DNA of 64,000 nucleotides from assembly GCA_009360345.1 (NCBI GenBank), contig SPDP01000003.1, positions 496,001-560,000 of the forward strand. The letters run 5' to 3'. The stretch comes from Alcaligenaceae bacterium SAGV5 (lineage in GTDB: Bacteria; Pseudomonadota; Gammaproteobacteria; Burkholderiales; Burkholderiaceae_B). Made by a program: the position numbers and the translations under genes. Position 1 is the first letter of the stretch; each line of letters begins with the position of its first letter. Shown piece after piece: positions 8,781-18,699 of the stretch. Below the pieces are notes generated by a model, which was not told the DNA's origin, did no database searches, and saw nothing but the letters and a program-made list of their open reading frames with translations.

Positions 8781-11696
8781 TTACAGGGTACGCGCCACTT
8801 CCTTCACCTCGAACACCTCGAGCTGGTCGCCGATCTCGATGTCGTTGTTGTTGCGCAGCGTGATGCCGCAATCGAAGCCGGACTTGACCTCGCGCACGTC
8901 GTCCTTGAAGCGGCGCAGCGAATCGACCTCGCCCGTCCACTGGACCACGTTGTTGCGCAGCAGGCGGACCTGCGAATTGCGGCGGACCACGCCATCGAGC
9001 ACCATGCAACCCGCGATGTTGCCGATGCGGGACACGTTGTAGACCTCGCGGATCTCGACCAGGCCGATGACCTCTTCGCGCTTTTCGGGCGCCAGCATGC
9101 CCGACATGGCCGATTTCACGTCATCCACGGCGTCGTAGATGATGTTGTAGTAGCGCACGTCGATGCCGTTGTTCTCGGCCAGCTTCTTGGCGCTGGCATC
9201 GGCCCGCACGTTGAAGCCGATGACGACCGCCTTCGAGGCGATGGCCAGGTTGATGTCGCTTTCCGACACGCCGCCGACCGCCGCGTGCACGACCTGCACG
9301 CGCACTTCGTCGGTGGACAGCTTGGTCAAGGCCTGGACCAGTGCTTCCTGCGAACCCTGGACGTCGGTCTTGACGATGAGCGCCAGCGTCTGCACGCCTT
9401 CGCCCATGTTGTCGAACAGCGACTCCAGCTTCGCGGCCTGCTGGCGGGCCAGCTTGACGTCGCGGAACTTGCCCTGGCGGAACAGGGCGATCTCACGCGC
9501 CTTGCGCTCGTCGCTCAGCACCATCAGTTCGTCGCCCGCGGCCGGGACCTCGGTCAGGCCCTGGATCTCGACCGGAATCGACGGACCGGCCTCGGCGATC
9601 GGCTTGCCCACTTCGTCCAGCATCGCGCGCACCCGGCCGAAGCTCGCGCCGGCGAGCACGGCGTCGCCGCGCTTGAGCGTACCGCTCTGGACCAGGATGG
9701 TCGCGACCGGGCCGCGGCCCTTGTCCAGCTTGGCTTCGATGACCAGGCCCTTGGCCGGCGCATCGACCGGCGCCTTCAACTCCAGGACTTCGGCCTGCAG
9801 CAGCACCTGTTCGAGCAGTTCATCGATGCCGGCGCCGGTCTTGGCCGACACGGGCACGAAGGGCGAATCGCCGCCGTACTCTTCCGGCACGACTTCCTCG
9901 GCCACCAGTTCCTGCTTGACGCGGTCGGGATTGCTCTCGGGCTTGTCGATCTTGTTGATCGCCACCACGATGGGCACGCCTGCCGCCTTGGCATGGTGGA
10001 TCGCTTCCTTGGTCTGGGGCATGACGCCGTCATCGGCCGCCACCACCAGGATCACGATATCCGTGGCCTGGGCGCCACGCGCCCGCATGGCCGTGAACGC
10101 TTCGTGGCCCGGGGTATCCAGGAAGGTCACCACGCCGCGCTCGGTTTCCACGTGGTAGGCACCGATATGCTGCGTGATCCCGCCCGCTTCGCCCGAGGCG
10201 ACCTTGGCGCGGCGGATGTAGTCCAGCAGCGAGGTCTTGCCGTGGTCGACGTGGCCCATGACGGTCACGACCGGCGCACGCGGCATTTCCACGGCGTCGG
10301 TGGTCGGCGCCTGGTCGAGGAAGGCCTCGGGATCGTCCAGCTTGGCCGCGATCGCGGTATGGCCGAGTTCCTCGACCACGATCATCGCCGTTTCCTGGTC
10401 CAGCACCTGGTTGATGGTGACCATCTGGCCCATCTTCATGAGGACCTTGATGGCCTCGGCCGCCTTGACCGCCATCTTGTGGGCCAGATCCGCGACCGAA
10501 ATGGTCTCGGGCACGTGCACTTCGCGCACGATGTTCTCGACCACCTGCTGCGCCTTCTGGTCCTGATGCCGGTTCCGGCCACCACGGCCACCGCCGCGCC
10601 AGCCATCGCGGCTTGCGCCGGCGGTCGCATCGCCGCGGGTCTTCAGGCCCTTCTTGCGCGAGGCGTCGTCGGACCAGGTCGAAGCGACTGCCCCGGCCTT
10701 CAGGACCTTCTTGCCCGGCGCGGCCTTGTTGTCGTCCTTCTTGGCTGCCGGCGCGGCGGCAGCCTTGTTGTCCTGCCCGGCGGCCTTGGCGGCCGGCTTG
10801 TGCAACGTGCCGGCGATCGGCGCCGTCGGGGCGGCAGCCGGCGCGGGCGCCGGTTGCGGGGCATGGAGGACCTTGTTGCGCGGACGGCTCAGCATCTCGC
10901 GCAGCGCGGCGGCCTCGGCCTCGGCGGCGCGGCGCGCCTTGTCGCGCGCCTCCGCGGCCTTGGCATCGGCCTTGCGCATTTCATCCGCCTTCTTGCGGGC
11001 TTCTTCGGCCTTGACTCGCGCCGTCTCGGCGCTCGACGCAGCCTGGTTCGCTACGACATCGCTCACTGCAGCCCCTCCCTCGGGCACGGCAGGGTGGGTA
11101 GATTGGGCAGCGGCCGCCTCGACGGCGGCACGCTTGGCTTTCTCGGCTTCAGCCGCGGCTTCCTCAGCCTCCCTGGCCGCGCGTTCGGCGGCCAGACGGG
11201 CTTGTTCTTCGGCCTCACGCAGGCGCGCCTCGGCCTCGCGGCGTTCGCGCTCCTCGGCTTCGGCGCGCTCGCGCGCCTGCGCCTCCTGCTGCTCGCGTTC
11301 GAGACGTTCGGCTTCCTGGGCCTCGGTTTCCACCTGGCCGACGCGCACGTCGTCCTCGGGGCGAGCCTGGCCGGCTTCCAGCTCGGCGCCGTCGCCGGCA
11401 TCGCGCTTGATGAAGACGCGCTTCTTGCGCACCTCGACCTGGATCGTGCGGGCCTTGCCGGTGGCGTCGGCCTGCTTGATCTCGGAGGTCTGCTTGCGGG
11501 TGACCGTGATCTTCTTGCGGTCCTCGGAGGCACCATGGGCACGGCGCAACGATTCGAGCAGTTGTGCCTTGTCGCTTTCGGTGACGGTATCGTCGACCGA
11601 CTTGATGCTTACTCCCGCGGCGCGCAGCTGCTCCAGCAGTACGTTGGCGGGCAATTTCAGCTCGGTTGCGAACTGGGCGACAGTGTTACTCGACAT
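8781..11696 (-). CDS. infB: Translation initiation factor IF-2
   Basis: A 971-residue IF-2, which brings initiator tRNA to the ribosome. The protein starts [16 protein letters not shown] (the conserved IF2-N module). A long Lys/Glu/Ala/Arg-rich coiled linker of roughly 300 residues and a second IF2-N module follow, then the GTPase domain with [17 protein letters not shown] and NKIDKPE, and finally domains II-IV. The ATG at 11696 is chosen because it gives the canonical N-terminus; the in-frame extension upstream runs into the nusA/infB spacer. It lies 44 bp downstream of nusA in the same operon. Confidence 0.97.
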   Translation of the reverse strand: MSSNTVAQFATELKLPANVLLEQLRAAGVSIKSVDDTVTESDKAQLLESLRRAHGASEDRKKITVTRKQTSEIKQADATGKARTIQVEVRKKRVFIKRDAGDGAELEAGQARPEDDVRVGQVETEAQEAERLEREQQEAQARERAEAEERERREAEARLREAEEQARLAAERAAREAEEAAAEAEKAKRAAVEAAAAQSTHPAVPEGGAAVSDVVANQAASSAETARVKAEEARKKADEMRKADAKAAEARDKARRAAEAEAAALREMLSRPRNKVLHAPQPAPAPAAAPTAPIAGTLHKPAAKAAGQDNKAAAAPAAKKDDNKAAPGKKVLKAGAVASTWSDDASRKKGLKTRGDATAGASRDGWRGGGRGGRNRHQDQKAQQVVENIVREVHVPETISVADLAHKMAVKAAEAIKVLMKMGQMVTINQVLDQETAMIVVEELGHTAIAAKLDDPEAFLDQAPTTDAVEMPRAPVVTVMGHVDHGKTSLLDYIRRAKVASGEAGGITQHIGAYHVETERGVVTFLDTPGHEAFTAMRARGAQATDIVILVVAADDGVMPQTKEAIHHAKAAGVPIVVAINKIDKPESNPDRVKQELVAEEVVPEEYGGDSPFVPVSAKTGAGIDELLEQVLLQAEVLELKAPVDAPAKGLVIEAKLDKGRGPVATILVQSGTLKRGDAVLAGASFGRVRAMLDEVGKPIAEAGPSIPVEIQGLTEVPAAGDELMVLSDERKAREIALFRQGKFRDVKLARQQAAKLESLFDNMGEGVQTLALIVKTDVQGSQEALVQALTKLSTDEVRVQVVHAAVGGVSESDINLAIASKAVVIGFNVRADASAKKLAENNGIDVRYYNIIYDAVDDVKSAMSGMLAPEKREEVIGLVEIREVYNVSRIGNIAGCMVLDGVVRRNSQVRLLRNNVVQWTGEVDSLRRFKDDVREVKSGFDCGITLRNNNDIEIGDQLEVFEVKEVARTL

Positions 11697-11740
11697 TCGT
11701 TTCTCTTCCCCTGTGTGGCTGATCGACGGTATGGGCAAAC

Positions 11741-13219
11741 TCAAGCCTGCTCGAACCAGTGCGCGCGCGCACGGACGATGAGCTGCTTGGCCTGTTCTTC
11801 ATCGATGCCGGTCAACTCGATCAGTTCGTCGACGGACAGGTCTGCCAGGTCGTCGCGCGTGAGCACCTGACCCTCAGCCAGCTTGGCGGCCAGCTCGGGC
11901 GTCACGCCTTCCAGACTCATCAGATCCTGCGCCGTCTCGACCCGCTCTTCCTGCGCAATGGCCTCGGTCAGCAAGGCGTTGCGGGCACGATTGCGCAGCT
12001 CGTTGATCGTGTCCTCGTCGAAGGCTTCGATCTCCAGCAGTTCCTGGATCGGCACGTAGGCGATTTCTTCCAGGCCCGTGAAGCCTTCCTCGATCAGGAT
12101 GTCGGCCACTTCCTGGTCGACGTCCAGCTTGGTCATGAAGGTTTCCCGCAGGGAGCTGTGTTCCTGCTCCTGCTTGGCCTGGCTTTCGTCCGGCGTCATG
12201 ATGTTGATCTGCCAGCCGGTCAGCTCGGACGCCAGGCGCACGTTCTGGCCGCTGCGGCCGATGGCGATCGCCAGGTTGTCCTCGTCGACCACCACATCCA
12301 TGGCATGGCGGTCTTCGTCGACCACGATGGACTGGACGTTGGCCGGCGCCAGCGCACCGATCACGAACTGCGCGGGATCCTCGGACCATAGCACGATATC
12401 GACCTGCTCGCCGCCCAGCTCGTTGCGCACCGCCTGCACGCGCGAGCCGCGCATGCCGACGCAGGTGCCGATCGGGTCGATGCGGCGGTCGTGGGCGATC
12501 ACGGCGATCTTGGCGCGCACGCCCGGATCCCGGGCCGCGCCCTTGAGTTCGAGCAGGCCCTGCTCGATCTCGGGTACTTCGTTCTCGAACAGCTGGGCGA
12601 TGAACAGCGGCGTGGCGCGCGACAGGATGATCTGCTGGCCGCGGGCCTGGCGATCGATACCCTTCAGGTAGGCGCGCACGCGGTCGCCCACGCGCAGGTT
12701 TTCCTTCGGGATCATTTCCGAACGCGGCAGGCGTGCCTCGACCTTGCCGATCTCGATGATGGCGTCGCCCTTGTCCATGCGCTTGATCGTGCCGGACACG
12801 ATGGATTCGCCACGCTCCAGGAAATCGCTCAGCAACTGTTCGCGCTCGGCGTCGCGGATCTTCTGCAGGATGACCTGCTTGGCGGCCTGGGCGCCGATAC
12901 GGCCGAACTCGATCGGCTCGAGCGGCTCCTCGACATAGTCGTCCAGTTCGATATTGGGCACGACCTCGCGCGCTTCCGACAGCAGCGTCTGCTGGTCGGG
13001 CATCTGCAGGCCGGCCTCGTCGGGCACGACCAGCCAACGGCGGAACGCCTCGTGGTCGCCCGTCTCGCGGTCGATCGCGACACGAATGTCGACATCCTCT
13101 TTGTAGAGCTTCTTCATGGCGGAGGCCAGCGCGCTTTCGAGAGCACCGAACACCACGTCGCGCGTGACGTTCTTCTCGCGCGCCAGCGCGTCCACCAACA
13201 ACAGAATCTCGCGGCTCAT
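11741..13219 (-). CDS. nusA: Transcription termination/antitermination factor NusA
   Basis: A 492-residue NusA with the N-terminal RNA-polymerase-binding domain ([18 protein letters not shown]), an S1 domain ([20 protein letters not shown]), two KH domains ([38 protein letters not shown]), and two acidic C-terminal helix-hairpin-helix repeats, as in other proteobacterial NusA. It binds RNA polymerase to control pausing, termination and antitermination. Its start overlaps the rimP stop by 4 bp. In gamma-proteobacteria NusA feeds back on this operon; the leader upstream of rimP here could serve the same purpose. Confidence 0.97.
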   Translation of the reverse strand: MSREILLLVDALAREKNVTRDVVFGALESALASAMKKLYKEDVDIRVAIDRETGDHEAFRRWLVVPDEAGLQMPDQQTLLSEAREVVPNIELDDYVEEPLEPIEFGRIGAQAAKQVILQKIRDAEREQLLSDFLERGESIVSGTIKRMDKGDAIIEIGKVEARLPRSEMIPKENLRVGDRVRAYLKGIDRQARGQQIILSRATPLFIAQLFENEVPEIEQGLLELKGAARDPGVRAKIAVIAHDRRIDPIGTCVGMRGSRVQAVRNELGGEQVDIVLWSEDPAQFVIGALAPANVQSIVVDEDRHAMDVVVDEDNLAIAIGRSGQNVRLASELTGWQINIMTPDESQAKQEQEHSSLRETFMTKLDVDQEVADILIEEGFTGLEEIAYVPIQELLEIEAFDEDTINELRNRARNALLTEAIAQEERVETAQDLMSLEGVTPELAAKLAEGQVLTRDDLADLSVDELIELTGIDEEQAKQLIVRARAHWFEQA

Positions 13220-13725
13220 CGCTTTTTGCCCCTGAAATTCAGAACCGGATCCAGCTTTGCCCGCTCGACCTCGTCAAGCGTGAACCGCAATACCTGGATA
13301 TCCCCTTCCTTTGCTTCGAATTCGATGCCGAACGTCTCGGGTTCGGCGCCCTTGTCGACCCCATCCGCCTGTGCGGCCGGATCGGCTTCCGGAACGACCA
13401 GCGTGCCGGAGAAAACCTTGCGTCCTTCGAACGGCAGGCGCAGCTTGATCTGTGCGCGCTCGCCAGCGAACCGGGTGAAGTCCCTGGCGGTCCGCAGCGG
13501 CCTGTCGGTACCCGGAGACCCGACTTCCAGGCGCGAATAGTCGATGTTCTCGACTTCGTAGACACGCGACAACTGCCGGGAAACCGCTTCGCAGTCCTCG
13601 ATGCGCACACCGCCTTCGCGATCTATCGTGACACGCAGCAGCCCCTGCCCGGCGCGTTCCACGTCGACCAGTTCAACCCCCAGGCCCGCCAGGGATTGTT
13701 CGGTAAGCTGAAAAAGATCTGCCAT
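13216..13725 (-). CDS. rimP: Ribosome maturation factor RimP
   Basis: A 169-residue RimP, which assists early 30S assembly. The N-terminal domain has [20 protein letters not shown] and the conserved [19 protein letters not shown] followed by [15 protein letters not shown]; the C-terminal Sm-like domain follows. It carries a modest insertion after residue 110 ([14 protein letters not shown]). It is the first gene of the rimP-nusA-infB-rbfA-truB-typA operon. Between it and the upstream terminator no clear promoter is visible, so its expression may depend on read-through. Confidence 0.95.
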   Translation of the reverse strand: MADLFQLTEQSLAGLGVELVDVERAGQGLLRVTIDREGGVRIEDCEAVSRQLSRVYEVENIDYSRLEVGSPGTDRPLRTARDFTRFAGERAQIKLRLPFEGRKVFSGTLVVPEADPAAQADGVDKGAEPETFGIEFEAKEGDIQVLRFTLDEVERAKLDPVLNFRGKKR

Positions 13726-13752
13726 GCCTCGTTATGCGCCCTCGTTCGTGAA

Positions 13753-13771
13753 CGGCATGCCTGGCATGCCG
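13753..13771. repeat. Inverted repeat in the rimP leader
   Basis: CGGCATGCC and GGCATGCCG are separated by a single base, 28 bases upstream of the rimP start. The mRNA could form a tight hairpin here. A second GC-rich dyad lies near 13796-13809. Both sit between the leader terminator and rimP. Confidence 0.6.
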
Positions 13772-13838
13772 CCGTGTATCGGCCGTGGCCCATCGCCCGG
13801 CCTCGGGCCAGGATCCGACGAACACAAACCGGAAAACC

Positions 13839-13870
13839 AAAAAAAAATGGGCTGCACGGCCCAGCCCATT
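13839..13870 (-). terminator. Strong intrinsic terminator upstream of rimP
   Basis: On the minus strand a 9-bp stem AATGGGCTG/CAGCCCATT (arms 13862-13870 and 13846-13854, 7-base loop) is followed directly by a T-run of seven or more. It lies 114 bases ahead of the rimP start and about 330 bases after rluB. It can end either the scpB-rluB transcript or a rimP leader RNA started at the promoter at 14140-14168. Confidence 0.88.
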
Positions 13871-14133
13871 TTGCGACATCGCTCCGACCGCGCGCTTACG
13901 CGCCGCAAGATCCGAACGACCGCCTGTTCTGTTGTCGGAGGACTCGACCGGGAAACCAGCCTTTGGGCACGGATGCCGAAAGCCGCCTTTCAACCGGAAA
14001 ACCCTCCCGCCATACACACCGGCCACTCCGCGCGTCCATCTGAACGCCGGAAACGGCCCCATCGCGCAAGGTGGATGAAACCGGTTCGAAAAGTGCCCTG
14101 TTCGCGCACTGAACCCTAAACGCGGTGCCTAGC
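13840..14133 (-). ncRNA. Candidate rimP-operon leader RNA (attenuated 5' leader)
   Basis: This about 290-nt stretch lies between a good sigma-70 promoter and a strong intrinsic terminator, and no convincing open frame fills it. Short open frames here lack ribosome sites and known domains. It carries several GC-rich dyads, for example a GCGCG(TAA)GCGCGC hairpin shortly before the terminator. Gamma-proteobacteria have a described rimP leader attenuator family; homology to it is not claimed, only the same position and logic. It could instead be a free-standing small RNA. Confidence 0.5.
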
Positions 14134-14139
14134 CTGTAG

Positions 14140-14168
14140 ATGTTAAGCCAAATCGGCCTTCTTTTCAA
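14140..14168 (-). promoter_or_regulatory. Sigma-70 promoter for the rimP leader
   Basis: On the minus strand a TTGAAA -35 (14163-14168) is separated by exactly 17 bases from a TAACAT -10 (14140-14145). Transcription would start near 14133, just beyond the rluB stop, and run toward rimP. Confidence 0.7.
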
Positions 14169-14198
14169 GCCAGCGCTCACCGCGCCTCGCGGACCGGT

Positions 14199-15995
14199 TT
14201 ATCCGCGACCCCGGCGGGCCCGTCCGTTCGCCCCTCCCAGGAACCCCAGGTGGGACTCATGGGCCGAGGCGCCGCGGGGCTGGCGATCCTCGCCGGTACC
14301 GCGACCAGGCCCCTTGCCCGCCTTGGCGCCATTGCCGCCTTTGGCCGGCCGGCCCCGCTGGGCACGGCCACCAGCAGCCGCCCCCGCCTCGGCCTTGCGG
14401 CCCTCGGGCCGGCCACCAGCCGGACGGCCCTGACCCGGGCCCTGGCCTTGTCCCGGGCTTTTCTTGCCGCGCTTGCGCTCGGGAGCGCCGGCACGCTCGG
14501 CGGCCCTGTGCGGATGCCCGTTGGGCAAACCTCCCGCGAAGCTCTGGCCCGTACCATACGGATCGGAGGGAAAACTCTGCCCCACCCCCGGCGCGGCGGA
14601 CTTGCCACCCTGGATACGGCCCTTGCGGCCGACTCGGGCGCCATGCATGCCGTTCTGCTCCAGCGTGCCGAAACCCGGCGGCAGCGCGGCCTCGTGCGAG
14701 GCGGGCTGCGTGCTGCGCCGTCCCCGGCGCCCATCTTCTTCGTCATCCGCGCGCACCAGACCCAATTGGACCTGCAACGCGGTCACCAGCGCGGAATCGA
14801 GTTCCTCCCAGCGCCCGCGGCGCAGGTTGCGCGGCAGGGAAATGTCGCCGAAGCGGGTGCGCAACAGCCGGCTCACCACCACGCCCTGCGATTCGAACAT
14901 GCGCCGCACTTCGCGGTTGCGGCCTTCCTGCAACGTGACGCGATACCAGCGATTGCTGCCATCCCCCCCCAGGTAGTCCAGGGTGCCGAAAGCAGCCATG
15001 CCGTCATCCAGCTGGACGCCCTCGACCAGCACCCTGCGCTGGTCCTCGGTCATCTCGCCCAGCACGCGCACCGCGTATTCGCGCTCCTGCCCGTAGCGGG
15101 GATGCATCAGGCGGTTGGCAAGATCGCCGGACGTCGTGAAGATCAGCAGGCCCTCGGTGTTCAGATCCAGGCGGCCGATGGATAGCCATTTACCGTTCTT
15201 GATCTTGGGCAACCGCGAAAACACCGTGGCACGCCCCTCCGGGTCATCCTGGGTGACGATCTCGCCCGCCGGCTTGTGATACAGCACGACCCGCGGCGGA
15301 CGCGAGGTATGCCGGCGCTGGACCAGCTTCCCGTTCACGCGCACCTGGTCATTGGCCGCCACGCGTTGGCCGATGTGGGCCGGCTCGCCGTTGACCGATA
15401 CGCGGCCGGCGACGATGAGTTCTTCCATTTCCCGACGCGACCCGATGCCGGCGTCGGCCAGCACCTTGTGCAGCTTGGGCATCACGGCCTCGCTGGACAG
15501 GTACTTGCCCAGGCGGCGCTTCAGATCGGGAGCCTTGTCGAGGTAAGACAGCGCCTGGTCGGCCTCTTTCTCGGCCGCGCGCAGTTCCTCGGGACTCAGT
15601 TCAGGCAGATCCAGCCCGGCGCTTTCGGCATCGGCCTGGACGCCCACCTCGCGGCGCTTCTGGCCCGCGCGCCGCTGCTGCGGCGGCTTTGCAGCCTTGG
15701 CACCCCGGGCGCCCTTGGCGTCCTTGGCATCCTGGGGATTCTTCGCTTCACGCGGCTTGCGGCGCTGCGGCCTGGCTTCGTCGGGGAACAGGGACGCCTG
15801 CCCGCCTTCGGCGGCGGGCGCCTCGGCCGGGGCGCCTGCCTCCGGCGCTGCTTCATCTGCCGGACGGCGACGACGGAAAGGCGTACGCAAATTCCGCCGG
15901 CCCCGGGCCTTTTCCTGCGCGGGCGCACCTGCCTCCAACGGAGCGGACGCCTCCACGCTCTCGGCGGGGGGCATATCGTGCGTAGTTTCGTTCAT
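14199..15995 (-). CDS. rluB: 23S rRNA pseudouridine synthase RluB with long low-complexity tails
   Basis: A 598-residue protein whose middle part (about residues 165-425) is a standard RluB: an S4 RNA-binding domain ([20 protein letters not shown]), then the RsuA-type catalytic domain with [19 protein letters not shown] containing the catalytic aspartate and the [12 protein letters not shown] motif. It modifies U2605 of 23S rRNA. The N-terminal ~160 residues are Ala/Lys/Arg/Glu-rich and the C-terminal ~170 residues are Gly/Arg/Lys-rich, both probably disordered RNA-binding tails; core RluB proteins are about 290 residues. Its ATG overlaps the scpB stop by 4 bp. Confidence 0.93.
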   Translation of the reverse strand: MNETTHDMPPAESVEASAPLEAGAPAQEKARGRRNLRTPFRRRRPADEAAPEAGAPAEAPAAEGGQASLFPDEARPQRRKPREAKNPQDAKDAKGARGAKAAKPPQQRRAGQKRREVGVQADAESAGLDLPELSPEELRAAEKEADQALSYLDKAPDLKRRLGKYLSSEAVMPKLHKVLADAGIGSRREMEELIVAGRVSVNGEPAHIGQRVAANDQVRVNGKLVQRRHTSRPPRVVLYHKPAGEIVTQDDPEGRATVFSRLPKIKNGKWLSIGRLDLNTEGLLIFTTSGDLANRLMHPRYGQEREYAVRVLGEMTEDQRRVLVEGVQLDDGMAAFGTLDYLGGDGSNRWYRVTLQEGRNREVRRMFESQGVVVSRLLRTRFGDISLPRNLRRGRWEELDSALVTALQVQLGLVRADDEEDGRRGRRSTQPASHEAALPPGFGTLEQNGMHGARVGRKGRIQGGKSAAPGVGQSFPSDPYGTGQSFAGGLPNGHPHRAAERAGAPERKRGKKSPGQGQGPGQGRPAGGRPEGRKAEAGAAAGGRAQRGRPAKGGNGAKAGKGPGRGTGEDRQPRGASAHESHLGFLGGANGRARRGRG

Positions 15996-16924
15996 GTATG
16001 GTCTTGGTTGCTTGTCTTCGTAACCGAGGACTCATCGTCCTCGACGCTCGGCGCCGGCTCGGCGTCGGGCACTTGCATATCGGTTTCCAGGCGGCCTTCG
16101 GGCTCGTGGGCAACCGCCTCGGCGGCCTGGGTTTCGGCCGGAACTTCATCCACCCCGGCGGCCACGCCTCCGGCGACGGCCGCTTCTTCAACGACGGCCA
16201 TTTCTTCTGCGGTGGGCACTTCTTCTGCGATGGCCACTTCTTCCACAACGGCCACGCCCTCGATGCCGCCGGCCTCGGCAGCGGCCTCAAGGACATCGGC
16301 GGCCGCCTCGTCATTGGCCGCCTCGCCCTCGTCCGGGATATCCTGTCCGCCCCCTTCCACCGCCAGGGACAGATCCCCGGACCCGTCCAGCCCGCTCAAC
16401 GCGGCCACGGACTCGGCGGACTCCAGCGGCGGCAATTCGTCCAGCGCCTTCAGCCCCAGGTCATCCAGAAAATGACGCGTCGTGCCGAACAGCGCCGGGC
16501 GACCGGGCGCGTCGCGATGGCCGATCACCTCGATCCAGCCGCGGTCCTCGAGGGTCTTGACGACCTGCGAGGACACCGTCACTCCACGGATTTCCTCGAT
16601 GTCGCCGCGCGTGACGGGCTGCCTGTAGGCCACGATGGCCAGCGTTTCCATGACGGCGCGCGAATACTTCGGCGGCCGCTCGGGGTTGAGCCGCTCCAGG
16701 TAGGGCCGCATGGCGGACCGGCTCTGGAAGCGCCAACCGCTGGCCAGCGCGACGAGTTCGATACCGCGCTCGGCCCATGACTGGTGAATGTCCTGCAACA
16801 GGCCGCGTATCGTATCGTTGCCGACTTCGTCGGCGAACAGCTTGCGCAGTTCCGACAATTGCAACGGTTCCTGCGCGCACAAGAGCGCAGTCTCCAGCAC
16901 GAGCCTTGCCTCGCTGGTGTTCAT
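15992..16924 (-). CDS. scpB: Segregation and condensation protein ScpB
   Basis: A 310-residue ScpB, the kleisin-partner winged-helix subunit of the SMC-ScpAB chromosome condensation complex. The start [20 protein letters not shown] is the canonical N-terminus; the open frame upstream of 16924 has no homology. The conserved [20 protein letters not shown] and [20 protein letters not shown] motifs are present. From about residue 185 a Glu/Ala/Val-rich tail with repeated VEE/AEE units roughly doubles the usual length. It is the first gene of the scpB-rluB pair. A clear Shine-Dalgarno is not visible. Confidence 0.93.
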   Translation of the reverse strand: MNTSEARLVLETALLCAQEPLQLSELRKLFADEVGNDTIRGLLQDIHQSWAERGIELVALASGWRFQSRSAMRPYLERLNPERPPKYSRAVMETLAIVAYRQPVTRGDIEEIRGVTVSSQVVKTLEDRGWIEVIGHRDAPGRPALFGTTRHFLDDLGLKALDELPPLESAESVAALSGLDGSGDLSLAVEGGGQDIPDEGEAANDEAAADVLEAAAEAGGIEGVAVVEEVAIAEEVPTAEEMAVVEEAAVAGGVAAGVDEVPAETQAAEAVAHEPEGRLETDMQVPDAEPAPSVEDDESSVTKTSNQDHT

Positions 16925-17240
16925 GAGCGTGTGATCAAACGGGCGTAATCCGTATGGTTCCCAATACGGGTTCTGATTCTTAGAGCATGCGGCCTGGACG
17001 ACCGGCTCGACCTTCCGGGCGAGCTGGCGGAGTTCTACGTTATGCTGAACCGGCCTGTGATGATGCGGGAGCGTTTTGGGTGCCGGGTTCGTGACCACCG
17101 GCAAGACCGGGCCGCGCCTTGTCGGCGCGGGCGCAAGCCCCTGCAGCGGTTCTTAGTGTAGCGTCTGCACGCGCTTGTCACAAGCCTCCCGGACAAACCT
17201 CCCCCTCGCCATCAATCAGGGCACCTCTTTCATTGCCTCC
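16925..17240. other. Divergent intergenic region between scpB and a DMT transporter
   Basis: About 316 bases without a supported gene. It holds a 13-base dyad GCTTGT-C-ACAAGC at 17173-17185 upstream of the rightward transporter, and a CCGTAT/ATACGG dyad about 30 bases upstream of scpB. No confident -35/-10 pair was found in either direction. Confidence 0.5.
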
Positions 17241-18158
17241 ATGCCTGCCTCCCGACTCTGGAACTCCGCCTACTTTCTTCTCGTCACCACCGTGCTGCTC
17301 TGGTCGGGCAATTTCATCGTGGGGCGCGCGGCCGGCGGCACCGTCCCGCCCATCGCGCTCGCCTTCTGGCGCTGGGCCGGCGGCACGCTGATCCTGCTGC
17401 TGCTGGCGCGCCGGCATTGGCGAGCCGACCTGCCGGTCATCCGGCGGCACGTGCCGATACTGCTCCTGCTGTCGCTGCTGGGCATCGCCGGCTTCAACAC
17501 GCTGATCTACATCGGACTGAGGCAGACGACCGCGGTCAACGCCTTGCTGATGCAGTCCGCCATCCCGATGGTGACGCTGCTGTTCTCGTTCCTGCTGCTG
17601 GGCCAGCGCGCGTCGCTGCCGCAGATCGCCGGCGTGGCGATATCCCTGGCGGGCATCGCCGCCATCGCCACCCGCGGCCGCCCGCAAGACCTCCTCGCAC
17701 TCGCGCTCAATCCCGGGGACGCGTGGATCGTCGCCGCGGTCGCGGTCTGGGGCATGTACACCACCCTCCTGACCCGGCGCCCCGCCATCCATCCGCTCAG
17801 TCTCCTGACCGCCACGTTCCTGATGGGCACGTTGATGCTGCTGCCGCTTTACCTGTACGACTACGCACAAGGCACGCGCATCGAGGCCGGCCTGCCGGCC
17901 GTGCTGGCCATCGCCTACGTGATCCTGCTGCCCGGCATCGTCGCCAACTTCTTCTACAACCGCGGCGTGGAACTGATCGGCGCGGGCCCCGCGAGCCTCT
18001 TCATCCACCTGATGCCGGTGTTCGGCACGCTGCTCGCGGTCGCCTTCCTGGACGAGCGGATCCACCTCTTCCACCTGGCCGGCATCGGCCTGATCGCGAC
18101 CGGCATCGCGCTGGCGACCACCGCTCGACGGCGCGCCGCGGCACGGCCATCGCCATGA
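17241..18158 (+). CDS. EamA/DMT family transporter
   Basis: A 305-residue integral membrane protein with about ten hydrophobic helices in two EamA repeats (WSGNFIVGRAAGG...AFWRWAGG in the first; PGIVANFFYNRGVELIG...FLDE in the second). These drug/metabolite transporters export amino acids, cofactors or small metabolites; the substrate cannot be read from sequence. The ATG at 17241 is used because a TTG-initiated extension upstream adds a non-conserved tail. It is convergent with the small gene at 18191-18460, and a GC-rich dyad at 18167-18189 lies between them. Confidence 0.88.
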   Translation: MPASRLWNSAYFLLVTTVLLWSGNFIVGRAAGGTVPPIALAFWRWAGGTLILLLLARRHWRADLPVIRRHVPILLLLSLLGIAGFNTLIYIGLRQTTAVNALLMQSAIPMVTLLFSFLLLGQRASLPQIAGVAISLAGIAAIATRGRPQDLLALALNPGDAWIVAAVAVWGMYTTLLTRRPAIHPLSLLTATFLMGTLMLLPLYLYDYAQGTRIEAGLPAVLAIAYVILLPGIVANFFYNRGVELIGAGPASLFIHLMPVFGTLLAVAFLDERIHLFHLAGIGLIATGIALATTARRRAAARPSP

Positions 18159-18190
18159 CAGGGAAGCGCCGGCGCCTGGCCGGCGCGCGG

Positions 18191-18460
18191 CTATGCGCGG
18201 AAGTCGCCGGTCCCGAGCTGGACGATTCCACTGGTGGGCGTGCCAGCCGTTTCCGCCGCCGCGGTCAGGATCTCGTGCCGGCCCCGGTGGAACGCGGCCA
18301 GCAAGGCATCGGCGGACATGTCCAGAGCGCCGAAATGCTCGCACAGCACATCGGCTGAAATTTCGAACTCCTGGGATTTGCGGCCCTCGAACCGGGCGGT
18401 GAAACGAACGGCGCCGTCCAGCACGGCGGGCCGGACTTCCCTGGCAAGCTCCGTGGTCAT
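18191..18460 (-). CDS. Small DUF1488-like protein
   Basis: An 89-residue protein starting MTTELAREVRPAVLDG. The pattern VRFTARFEGRKSQEFEIS, then ADVLCEHFGA, then ALLAAFHRGRHEIL resembles DUF1488, a family of about 85-residue proteins of unknown role. No membrane segment or signal peptide is visible. The frame stays open upstream but the start at 18460 matches the family length. It is transcribed alone and divergent from siaA. Confidence 0.65.
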   Translation of the reverse strand: MTTELAREVRPAVLDGAVRFTARFEGRKSQEFEISADVLCEHFGALDMSADALLAAFHRGRHEILTAAAETAGTPTSGIVQLGTGDFRA

Positions 18461-18699
18461 AAGCCTGTCTCCGATAGTCTGAACCAGCGGCCGTCCCTGG
18501 CGACGGCCGCTTCGCGCATCGCGATCCCTGACTCTAGGCCCAATGGCCGCCTGCGTCCACTCCACGCTGGAAACACGATGCGTAAGCCTCACCCTTGCCC
18601 GGCTTGCGCCGGCGCAACGTTTCATTGCATGTACCGCGCGCGCCCGGCACAATCGCGGCTTTGCCGCATCGGCATCTCGCGCTTGTCAAGGAAATCCGC

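Noticed and set aside
8751..11870. 1039-codon plus-strand frame opposite infB
   Set aside because: Shadow of infB in a GC-rich genome; no recognisable motif or ribosome site.
13673..14180. Small minus-strand frames in the rimP leader (94 and 129 codons)
   Set aside because: No ribosome sites, no family resemblance, and one runs through the terminator; better explained as untranslated leader.
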